From JAGVSR01 sp963786675 (GTDB lineage: Bacteria; Pseudomonadota; Alphaproteobacteria; Rhizobiales; Hyphomicrobiaceae): DNA of 64,000 nt. A program made the translations under genes and the position numbers. The stretch covers positions 434,001 through 498,000 of the forward strand of contig CAWAZY010000004.1 in NCBI GenBank assembly GCA_963786675.1, read 5' to 3'. Below, piece by piece: positions 35,355 to 42,707 of the stretch; position 1 is the first letter of the stretch; the number at the start of each line of letters is the position of its first letter. Under the pieces are notes generated by a model. The model worked only from the letters and a program-made list of their open reading frames with translations. It did not search any database and was not told where the DNA came from.

Positions 35355-36181
35355 AAAAAGCGAGCGCAGAGGCAATGCACAGCGAAGTGTTGCTCGGCCG
35401 CTCGCAGCAGCAATTCTTCGACGTCAACTCCGAAAGCGATCGCTTCACGTATCCGTGGGCCTACGAGGTCGATTTCAATAAGCGCGCCGAATTCGACGCG
35501 GCCAAGATGGAAACGAACGCCATCAACGCCGAGATCCGCCGCCTGATGAGTGAAGGCAACGGAACGATCGTCGTGCGCAATCCCGGGGCCAAGCACTCCC
35601 TAGGTGTTGGCATCCTGAACCGGCTGCGGCTCCACTTTGAAGGCTCTCTGGGCTATTTCGGCTGCGGCCTTATCGATGGCCCGAACGTCCACATCAAGGG
35701 TCGCGTTGGCTGGTCGTGCGGTGAAAACATGCTCGCGGGGTCCATCGTTATCGAGAAGAACGCCGGCTCCTGCTTCGGTGCTGCCATTCGCGGTGGCGAT
35801 CTCGTCTGCAAGGGCGACGTCGGCGCTCGCACCGGCATCGATCAGAAGGGCGGTAGCATCATCATCGGCGGACGCACGGGGGCGTTCTCTGGCTTTATGA
35901 TGCAGCGCGGCCGCATGGTCGTATTGGGCGATGCGGGCGCCAATCTCGGCGACAGCATGTATGACGGCACGATCTACGTCGGCGGCAAGATCGCCAGCCT
36001 GGGTGTCGATGCCGTCGAGGCGGAGATGACAGACCTGGATGTCGCTTGGCTGGAACGCAAGCTCAAAGTCTACGAGATTGAGCAGCCCAAAGACCTCAAG
36101 AAAATGACGAAGATCGTCGCCGGCAAACAGCTGTGGAACTACGACAGTCTGGAGCCGACCGAGAAGAAACTGGTTCTCTAG
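35342..36181 (+). CDS. GXGXG-domain subunit, MgsB/GlxC-like (module 1)
   Basis: 279 aa. A right-handed parallel beta-helix like the C-terminal domain of glutamate synthase large subunit. Repeated glycine motifs are seen as GYFGCGLIDGPNVHIKGRVG, GASFG-like SCFGAAIRGGDLVCKGDVG, KGGSIIIGGRTGAFSG and GANLGDSMYDGTIYVGG. It contributes a structural scaffold to N-methylglutamate synthase-type complexes. The start overlaps the previous gene. A 341-bp region with large inverted repeats separates it from the next subunit. Confidence 0.88.
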   Translation: MAELKKASAEAMHSEVLLGRSQQQFFDVNSESDRFTYPWAYEVDFNKRAEFDAAKMETNAINAEIRRLMSEGNGTIVVRNPGAKHSLGVGILNRLRLHFEGSLGYFGCGLIDGPNVHIKGRVGWSCGENMLAGSIVIEKNAGSCFGAAIRGGDLVCKGDVGARTGIDQKGGSIIIGGRTGAFSGFMMQRGRMVVLGDAGANLGDSMYDGTIYVGGKIASLGVDAVEAEMTDLDVAWLERKLKVYEIEQPKDLKKMTKIVAGKQLWNYDSLEPTEKKLVL

Positions 36182-36522
36182 TGCTGCGTCTCTGACGCTT
36201 GATCCCCTGTTGCGGCTGGGACCGAGACCAAGCGCCAGAGACAAGAGCAACACTAAAATCATGGTGTTGATCGTGTTCCCGACGGTTCTGACATTTGCTC
36301 GGGAGCATTCGGCAAAGGATAGCAAATGTCAAAACCGGAACACTAGTGTGACGAACGAGAAGTTCGCTAATTGCTTCGTGGCTAGGTTGCGATGCGGACT
36401 TCTCGATCTTGATCACCCTAGATCATCGAAGAAGCTAGTGTCGTTCAGATCGCGAAATTCGTTCGACACCCGCTACAGAATGTGACGAATTTCGCGATCA
36501 TGACACGAGGAGGAGTTACCCG
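36182..36522. repeat. Intergenic palindromic region between the MgsB- and MgsC-like genes
   Basis: 341 bp with no credible gene. Two large inverted repeats are present: TGACATTTGCT/AGCAAATGTCA (36289-36299 with 36321-36331, extending to about 17 bp with one mismatch and beyond with a small bulge) and GATCGCGAAATTCGT/ACGAATTTCGCGATC (36450-36464 with 36486-36500). The 8-bp palindrome CACTAGTG and further GTTCG/CGAAC pieces lie between them. This base usage is AT-richer than the flanking genes. It could be a RIME-like repeat, a regulatory leader or a decayed element. Confidence 0.55.
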
Positions 36523-37905
36523 ATGGGTCCACAAAAAAAGCCTGCGCAGTCAGAGGCGGAGGCTTACACCCCGCCCGCGCGCAACACGCAGCTCCTGGGG
36601 CATAGCCGCATCTTCACGCCCGAGGTGATGGACGACATTCACATCAAGTCGGAGCTTGGCCGCTATCGCATGCGCGGCTTCTCGCTCTTCAAGAAGATCC
36701 CGCATTGGGATGACCTGACGTTCCTTCCCGGAACGCTGACGCGCTTTGTGATTGAAGGCTACCGCGAGAAGTGCATCACGAAGACGGTGCTGGGTCCACG
36801 GGCGAAACGCCCCCTCGTTCTCGACATACCCGTCTACATCACGGGTATGAGCTTCGGTGCCTTGTCCTACGAAGCCAAGATCGCGCTTGCACGCGGCGCC
36901 ACCATGGCGGGTTCGGCGACGTGCTCGGGCGAGGGCGGCATGATCCCCGACGAGCGGCGCTATTCGTCCAAGTGGTACTATCAGTGCATTCAGAGCCGCT
37001 ACGGCTTCAACCCGCACCACCTGCGTCTGGCCGATGCGGTTGAGTTTTTCATTGGACAGGGTTGCAAGGTTGGTCTGGGTGGCCATCTCATGGGCCAGAA
37101 GGTGACCGATCAGGTGGCCGAGATGCGCTCGCTGCCGGCCGGCATCGACCAGCGCTCGCCTGCGCGTCACCCCGACTGGCTCGGACCCGACGATCTGGCT
37201 TTGAAGATCGCGGAGGTGCGCGAGGCCACAAACTGGGAGATCCCGATCCAGTTGAAGCTCGGCGCGGCGCGCGTCTACGACGACGTGCGTATGGCAGCCA
37301 AGACTGGCCCGGACATGATCTACATCGACGGCATGGAGGGCAGCACTGGCGCCGGTCCGCATCTGGCAACGGAGGATACCGGTGTTCCTGGCATGGCGGC
37401 CATCCGGCAGGCGCGCAAGGCATTGGATGATGTCGGCAAGACCGGAGAGATCTCACTCATCTATGCGGGCGGCATCCGCAACGGGTCCGACATCGCCAAG
37501 GCACTGGCTCTTGGTGCGGATGCGGTGGCCATCGGCCATTCCTCGCTGATGGCATTGAACTGCAACAAGGCGATCCCCGAGGCCGACTACGAGGCGGAAG
37601 TCGGCGTGCCTCCGGGCTACTGCTACCACTGCCATACCGGCCGCTGCCCCGTGGGCGTGGCGACGCAGGATCCGATCCTGCGCAAGCGTCTTGATCCCGA
37701 CAAGGCGGCCGAGCGGGTCTACAACTTCCTGCACACGCTGACCATGGAATGCCAGATGATGGCGCGCGCGTGCGGCAAGACCAACATCCACTCGCTGGAA
37801 CCGGAAGATCTTGCAGCTCTCACCATGGAGGCATCGGCCATGGCGATGGTTCCGCTCGCAGGCACACAGCATACTGTCGGCCGCCCCGACATGACGCGCT
37901 ACTGA
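36523..37905 (+). CDS. FMN-binding glutamate-synthase-like subunit, MgsC/GlxD-like (module 1)
   Basis: 460 aa. The FMN-binding TIM-barrel domain of glutamate synthase: DIPVYITGMSFGALSYEAK near residue 100, SGEGGMIPDERR near 138, GTLILIDGMEGGTG-like MIYIDGMEGSTGAGP near 265 and GGIRNGSDIAKALALGADAVAIG near 317 (shown as a landmark of the phosphate site). A cysteine cluster CYHCHTGRCPVGVATQDP at about residue 367 resembles the glutamate-synthase 3Fe-4S ligands. AGGAGGAG lies about 10 nt before the ATG. It is followed after 12 bp by a small unknown gene. Confidence 0.9.
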   Translation: MGPQKKPAQSEAEAYTPPARNTQLLGHSRIFTPEVMDDIHIKSELGRYRMRGFSLFKKIPHWDDLTFLPGTLTRFVIEGYREKCITKTVLGPRAKRPLVLDIPVYITGMSFGALSYEAKIALARGATMAGSATCSGEGGMIPDERRYSSKWYYQCIQSRYGFNPHHLRLADAVEFFIGQGCKVGLGGHLMGQKVTDQVAEMRSLPAGIDQRSPARHPDWLGPDDLALKIAEVREATNWEIPIQLKLGAARVYDDVRMAAKTGPDMIYIDGMEGSTGAGPHLATEDTGVPGMAAIRQARKALDDVGKTGEISLIYAGGIRNGSDIAKALALGADAVAIGHSSLMALNCNKAIPEADYEAEVGVPPGYCYHCHTGRCPVGVATQDPILRKRLDPDKAAERVYNFLHTLTMECQMMARACGKTNIHSLEPEDLAALTMEASAMAMVPLAGTQHTVGRPDMTRY

Positions 37906-37917
37906 GGAGGAGCCCCG

Positions 37918-38343
37918 ATGGCAGACATCAAACCTGGACGGCCCGTGCCCGTCGCCGTCACCAACGAGGACGTTGACCACTTCATTAAGAGCGATGGCGT
38001 GGAAACCGAGCGCGAGAAGCTGATTGGTCAGCACATCGGCTATCGGTACGACGTAAATCTCGTTCCCAACTACAAGCGGTTGACGCCGTTCCTCAAGTCC
38101 TACATCGAGACCATGGGCTGGAGCGACCTCAACTGGCTGGAGGACGTTCACATGGGCTACGAGGAGGGCCGCCCGGCCGTCTTCGATCGCAATGTGAACG
38201 GCTGGGTGCAGGTTCCAGCTGGCGTCAAGCTGCCCGACAATCAGCAGGACCGGGACATGCTGGCGCGCGAGCTTCTGATCAAGTTCCAGATGGCGGAGAA
38301 TCACCCGCTCGTCGACCTGCGCAACGCCTACGCCAAGTTCTAG
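37918..38343 (+). CDS. Small protein of unknown function in the amine module
   Basis: 141 aa. No signal peptide, membrane segment or cysteine cluster. The protein is acidic-amphipathic with an aromatic middle (YRYDVNLVPNYKRLTPFLK at about residues 42-60, then MGWSDLNWLEDVHMGYEEG). GAGGAG lies 7 nt upstream, and the gap to the MgsC-like gene is only 12 bp, so it is clearly co-transcribed. I do not recognise a family. The context suggests an accessory or fourth subunit of the module-1 complex; the canonical mgs set at 47-51 kb has no counterpart. Confidence 0.75.
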   Translation: MADIKPGRPVPVAVTNEDVDHFIKSDGVETEREKLIGQHIGYRYDVNLVPNYKRLTPFLKSYIETMGWSDLNWLEDVHMGYEEGRPAVFDRNVNGWVQVPAGVKLPDNQQDRDMLARELLIKFQMAENHPLVDLRNAYAKF

Positions 38344-38388
38344 CTCCGGGTTCCCCAGGCGCCAGTACGTCACGCTGCAGGGTCGCAA

Positions 38389-39756
38389 ATGGTCCAGGCA
38401 ACTCATGAAGCAGCCCCACCTCCCCGCGCCATCGACATGGCGCGGGGCGTTTTTTCCGACGCAGCAGGACTGAAGTTTGCTCCCTACTGGTGGGAGGCGG
38501 CGCCCCGGCCCGCTATGTCCAGCGGCTCCAACCGCCTGCCGGCGCGTACCGATGTCGCCATCGTCGGATCGGGCTATACGGGGATCTCAGCAGCCCTGAC
38601 GTTGGCGCGCCGCGGCCGCTCGGTCGTCGTGTTGGAGCGAGACGTCCCTGGGATTGGTGCGAGCACGCGCAACGGCGGGCAGGTCGGCACGGGAATCCAG
38701 AAACTCAGCCTGACAAAGCTATCGGGACTTGGCAGTGAGGATGCCGTCGGCGAGTTACTGCGCGAAGGGATACGCATTCTCGATCACATCGAACACGTTG
38801 TGACGAGCGAAGGCATCGCTTGTAAATTCCGGCGCTGCGGGCGCTTTCGCGGCGCCATGCGCCCGGAACACTATGAACGCATGGCGCGCGACCTGGAGAC
38901 CCTGAGAAAGCTCACGGGGCTCCAAAGCTACATGGTGCCGCGTGCCGAGCTCGATACGGAGGTCGGGACCGAGATCTTCCACGGCGGTGCGGTTCTGCCG
39001 AACGACGCCACAATTCATCCCGCCCTTTATCACGCGGGGCTGATGGAGCGGGCGCTCGAGGCCGGGGCTGCGATCATCGGAGGGGCGGACGTGCGGGCCA
39101 TCATGCGGGATCGAGACGGCTGGCGGCTCACGACAGAAGCAGGTGAGATCAGCGCTCGCGACGTCGTTGTTGCGGCCAATGCGCATGCGGGCCGCATTGT
39201 GGCCGAGCTGAACCCCTGCATCGTTCCCGTCGGTTCGGCGATGATCGCAACCGAACCGCTGCCTGAGCCCGTCTTCCGCCGCCTGTTGCCGAAGAACCGC
39301 GTCTACGGCAACACGGCGCGTGTGTTCTCCTACTTCCGTGGCTCCCCCGATGACACCCGCATCATCTTTGGCGGGCGTGTTAGCCGGGTTTTCGACGGCA
39401 CCTCGCCGCGCGCCTACCGCCATCTTGCCCGGGACATGATCCGTTTCTTTCCCGAGTTGGCAGATGTGCCCGTCACGCATGCCTGGGACGGCGTGATCGC
39501 CATGACCCACGACAATGTTCCCCACATCGGACGCACTCGCGATGGCGTTTATTATGCGCTTGGTTACTGCGGCAATGCGGGAATATCGCGCGCCACGTAC
39601 TTCGGTCACAAGGTCGCGCTCAAGGTGCTGGGCGATCCGGAAGGGCGGACAGCCTTCGATGATCTGCGTTTTCCGGCTTTCCCGTTTCATTTCATGGCGC
39701 GTCCCATGGTTCCGCTCGTGGAGGCGTGGATGAGTCTGCGAGACCGGTTCGATTGA
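38389..39756 (+). CDS. FAD-dependent oxidoreductase (DAO fold, PuuB-like)
   Basis: 455 aa from ATG 38389. The FAD motif DVAIVGSGYTGISAALTLARRG is at about residues 54-75; ASTRNGGQVGTGIQ (about 93) and a C-terminal HIGRTRDGVYYALGYCGNAGISR complete the DAO fold. The YWWEAAPRP segment just before the FAD fold is typical of gamma-glutamylputrescine oxidase-like enzymes. An intrinsic-terminator hairpin (38422-38455) lies inside the first 25 codons, so the true start may be the ATG at 38437 or later. A glutamylated amine as substrate fits both family and neighbours. Confidence 0.83.
   Translation: MVQATHEAAPPPRAIDMARGVFSDAAGLKFAPYWWEAAPRPAMSSGSNRLPARTDVAIVGSGYTGISAALTLARRGRSVVVLERDVPGIGASTRNGGQVGTGIQKLSLTKLSGLGSEDAVGELLREGIRILDHIEHVVTSEGIACKFRRCGRFRGAMRPEHYERMARDLETLRKLTGLQSYMVPRAELDTEVGTEIFHGGAVLPNDATIHPALYHAGLMERALEAGAAIIGGADVRAIMRDRDGWRLTTEAGEISARDVVVAANAHAGRIVAELNPCIVPVGSAMIATEPLPEPVFRRLLPKNRVYGNTARVFSYFRGSPDDTRIIFGGRVSRVFDGTSPRAYRHLARDMIRFFPELADVPVTHAWDGVIAMTHDNVPHIGRTRDGVYYALGYCGNAGISRATYFGHKVALKVLGDPEGRTAFDDLRFPAFPFHFMARPMVPLVEAWMSLRDRFD
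38422..38455 (+). terminator. Intrinsic terminator at the 5' end of the FAD-oxidoreductase frame
   Basis: Perfect 11-bp stem CCCCGCGCCAT/ATGGCGCGGGG (38422-38432 with 38437-38447), loop CGAC, then CG and six T (38450-38455). It lies 79 bp after the stop of the small unknown gene and within the open frame of the next gene, so it can end the module transcript or attenuate the oxidoreductase gene. Confidence 0.8.
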
Positions 39757-39813
39757 GCGCAGCCAAGATCGACAGGGGTGTGAGACTGGCGGGGCGTAAG
39801 AAAGGCGGGCGCC

Positions 39814-40173
39814 CTACAGATTGCGCTCAGCTGTGGCAATGAACACGGCGAGCGTGCAGCCCGTCTCGGTGTGAGAGCTGTGCTGCGATCCCTTGCGCAA
39901 CAACACCAAGTCGCCGGTGCGATAAACAGTGCCGTCGTGATCGACGAGTTCCCCGTCTAGGATCAGGAACTGTTCGTCGGAGGTGTGCTCGTGGGGCTGT
40001 GAGACAGCTCCCGGCTCCATGCGGTAAACATGAAACCCGACGCCCAGGGGCTGCGATTGGTCGAGTTGGAGCACGCTCTGGCCCGCAAGGGGTACACCCT
40101 CCACCAAGAAGGGCCGGAAGTGGGCCGTTGTGATGTTGGCGACGATGCGCTCATCCTTGTTCACGGGCTTCAT
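39814..40173 (-). CDS. Small cupin-domain protein
   Basis: 119 aa. One cupin_2 barrel: GVGFHVYRMEPGAVSQPHEHTSDEQFLILDGELV (about residues 46-79) with the HEH...E metal pattern, and a second histidine in QHSSHTETGCTL. It could be a metal-dependent enzyme or a small-molecule sensor. It lies 34 bp downstream of tdm on the same strand, so it is probably the last gene of tmm-tdm-cupin. Function is not predictable from family alone. Confidence 0.8.
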   Translation of the reverse strand: MKPVNKDERIVANITTAHFRPFLVEGVPLAGQSVLQLDQSQPLGVGFHVYRMEPGAVSQPHEHTSDEQFLILDGELVDHDGTVYRTGDLVLLRKGSQHSSHTETGCTLAVFIATAERNL

Positions 40174-40207
40174 TCTGAAACATCCTTACCGCGCTCCCGC
40201 GTGCTGT

Positions 40208-42559
40208 TCACATTCGCACGCGCGTTTTCTCCGGATCGTAGAACGGGAAGCGCACGACCTCAGCCTTCAAGCGCTTTTGGTGGCCGTCGAGCTTGCCGAT
40301 CTCAACTGCCGTTCCGATTGAGGCATACGTGACGTCGATGCGGGCAAGCGCGATGGTCTTCTTCAGGATCGGGGACCTCATCGCGCTGGTTACGACGCCG
40401 ATGGTGGCGCGTCCAACGCACACCGGATCGCCATGGGCGGGCTTCTCGTTGCCGATTATGTCCAGTCCGACGAGCTTGCGAACCGGATTGGCCCGGCGGC
40501 GCTCCAATGCGGCTTTCCCAATGAAATCCTCCTCCTTCTTGGCGGGAACGGAAAAGGCAATCCCGGCCTCGAATGGGTCGATCTCGGAGCCGAATTCATA
40601 CCCGCCAAAAACGAGACCGGCCTCGATGCGGACCATGTCAAGGGCATCGAAACCGAACGGTTTGATGCCGTGCGGTACTCCGGCCTCCATGATGTGGTCC
40701 CATACCGCCGGGGCATCGCTGGGATGGCAAAAAACCTCGTAGCCGAGTTCGCCCGTATAGCCTGTGCGCGAGACGAGCACGGGAATACCATTGTGTCCAC
40801 CGAAGCGGCCGGTGGTGAAGCGGAAAAGGCCGAGTTCGCCGATCTCCGGCCGTCCGGGTGGTGTCCACAGAACCTTGGCGAGGATCTCGCGCGACTTCGG
40901 ACCCTGGACAGCCACGTTGTGGATCTGATCGTTCGCGGTCTTGAGGAGAATATTTGCTCCCGACTTTGCCGCTTGGTCCTTGATCCACAGCAGGCTCGCA
41001 TCGTCTCCGCCAATCCAGCGGAAGTTGTTCTCTGCAAGCCGGAACAGGGTTCCGTCGTCGATCATGCCGCCATGCTCATAGCAGATTGGGGAATAGGTAA
41101 TCTGACCGACGGCGAGCTTGCGAATGTCCCGGGGAAAGAGGCCCTGGCAGAACTGCTCTGCATCCGGTCCGAGAATTTCCAGTTTGCGCAGCGGGCTCAG
41201 ATCCATGATCACCGCGCGCTCGCGGCAGGCCCAGTACTCGTCGATAGCGCCGCCTTGGGTGAAGGACGTCGGCAGCCAGTAGCCATTGTATTCCGTGAAC
41301 GAGCGAGTGAGCGCCGAGATGCGGGCGTGAAAGCCTGTCTCCCGAGTGAGCTGTAATGGGGCATCAGGTGTCATGCGGAATCCAATCGCGCGCTTGAACG
41401 TGGCGGTCTTCGGATAAACCCGGACGAGGATCGGGGTGAGTTTCCAACCGTTGGCGGGGTCGATGTCGTCGGGACAGGAGGAGCTGGCGCAGACCAGGTC
41501 CGACATTGCTCGCAAGAGCACGTAATCGCCCGGACGCGACCAGGGCTCGTCGAACCAGATGTTGTTATGATCGTCGACGTTGGTATTGTAGAAAAAATTG
41601 ATTGCTGGCCAGCCCTTGTATTGACCGACCTGATAGCCTTCCAGCGCGCCGTTGAAGTTGTCCGAGCAGTTGGCGTGACCGAAGTATCCCGTATCCTCGT
41701 AATAGCGGGCCGTGCAGGCGAGATTGAACGTGTCGTGGCGGCCGACCGTATCCTGGATCACTTCGACGAGCGCGTTACGGTCCGCGTCGAAGAATTTCGA
41801 GTAGAGACCCGGCTTGGGATAGGAGGTGCCCGTGACGGAGCGTGTCGTCGTCGAGTCGAGGCCCATGATCCGGCCCTTGTCCAGAGCGCGCCGATTGAAG
41901 GCCAGAAAGTCGGAGCATTGGCGGCCGTCGACATCGATGATCTGGATGTATTCGCCCTCGTAGACCTCGAAGGACTGAGCGCTCGCGACCTCGATGAGGA
42001 TCTCGGCACGCGGCTCGGCGAGTGGCTCTGGCCGTCGCGGCTTGCCGGAGGGGCGAGGGCTGGCGCGCCGGATGAAGACCAGAACGTCGCTGGGCGGTGA
42101 TTGATCCCAGACGGTCATCTGATCGGCAGGGGCCGCAACGACGGCGACGACGGGTCGCGTCGCATGAAGCCTGATTGTTTCGCCGGCCGGTGCGTCCTCG
42201 CCGAACAGGCGCGCGCCCAGCACACGTCCGATGTCGATCCCGCGCCGGAACAGGCCGAAGCGCACGCGCGTTGCATCCTCACTGTCGCCTTCGAGGATGC
42301 GGTGCAGACCGGAAGGCTTGCCGGTGCTGCGCAGGCCGAGCGCCCCGAGGTCGGCCTTGCCGCCCTTGCCGAAGGCGACAATCTCCACGCTCTGTCCGCC
42401 TTCCAACAGCGCCAACTCCAGCACGTCGTCGTGCTCGAGGGCGTAGACCGCCGAGCCGCCGCCCTTCACGACGTATCTTTCGATGCCGGGTTCCAAGGAC
42501 GCGGCCGCCGGGTCGACGAGCTTGGGACGCTGGGGCGTGACGAGGACGCTGTCGGTCAT
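40208..42559 (-). CDS. tdm: Trimethylamine N-oxide demethylase Tdm (DUF1989-GcvT fusion)
   Basis: 783 aa. The N-terminal half (to about residue 390) carries DUF1989, with DGRQCSDFLAFN (about 214), HANCSDNFNGALEGYQ (about 290) and VCASSSCPDD (about 345), cysteines that can bind metal. The C-terminal half (about 400-783) is an aminomethyltransferase/GcvT domain with tetrahydrofolate-binding features (SRTGYTGELGYEVF about 620, AALDMVRIEAGL-like DALDMVRIEAGL). This fusion is the known architecture of Tdm, which splits TMAO into dimethylamine and formaldehyde; the GcvT domain is thought to capture formaldehyde. It follows tmm by 148 bp, as in known TMA users. A GGGAG precedes the start. Confidence 0.9.
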   Translation of the reverse strand: MTDSVLVTPQRPKLVDPAAASLEPGIERYVVKGGGSAVYALEHDDVLELALLEGGQSVEIVAFGKGGKADLGALGLRSTGKPSGLHRILEGDSEDATRVRFGLFRRGIDIGRVLGARLFGEDAPAGETIRLHATRPVVAVVAAPADQMTVWDQSPPSDVLVFIRRASPRPSGKPRRPEPLAEPRAEILIEVASAQSFEVYEGEYIQIIDVDGRQCSDFLAFNRRALDKGRIMGLDSTTTRSVTGTSYPKPGLYSKFFDADRNALVEVIQDTVGRHDTFNLACTARYYEDTGYFGHANCSDNFNGALEGYQVGQYKGWPAINFFYNTNVDDHNNIWFDEPWSRPGDYVLLRAMSDLVCASSSCPDDIDPANGWKLTPILVRVYPKTATFKRAIGFRMTPDAPLQLTRETGFHARISALTRSFTEYNGYWLPTSFTQGGAIDEYWACRERAVIMDLSPLRKLEILGPDAEQFCQGLFPRDIRKLAVGQITYSPICYEHGGMIDDGTLFRLAENNFRWIGGDDASLLWIKDQAAKSGANILLKTANDQIHNVAVQGPKSREILAKVLWTPPGRPEIGELGLFRFTTGRFGGHNGIPVLVSRTGYTGELGYEVFCHPSDAPAVWDHIMEAGVPHGIKPFGFDALDMVRIEAGLVFGGYEFGSEIDPFEAGIAFSVPAKKEEDFIGKAALERRRANPVRKLVGLDIIGNEKPAHGDPVCVGRATIGVVTSAMRSPILKKTIALARIDVTYASIGTAVEIGKLDGHQKRLKAEVVRFPFYDPEKTRVRM

Positions 42560-42660
42560 CTCTCAACTCCCGCGATTCCGGGCTAAGCCGGTGTGCCTGG
42601 ATTGCAATCCGGCCGGATGCCTTTCTCCGGCGGAATCACCGGATGCTGCCGGATTGCAGT

Positions 42661-42688
42661 CGGGGCAGCGGTCCGTGCCGCTGCCCCG
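42661..42688 (-). other. Intercistronic hairpin between tmm and tdm
   Basis: Perfect 11-bp stem CGGGGCAGCGG/CCGCTGCCCCG with loop TCCGTG, 19 bp past the tmm stop. The rest of the 148-bp gap carries repeated GGATTGCA and CCGGATGC words. No T-tract, so mRNA-stability or partial-termination roles are more likely than full termination. Confidence 0.5.
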
Positions 42689-42707
42689 CTTCGATATGGG
42701 CTCATCG

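Noticed and set aside
33180..35375. A 731-codon open frame on the minus strand opposite the GS and amidotransferase genes
   Set aside because: Antisense shadow in GC-rich DNA; both plus-strand genes show catalytic motifs and it does not.
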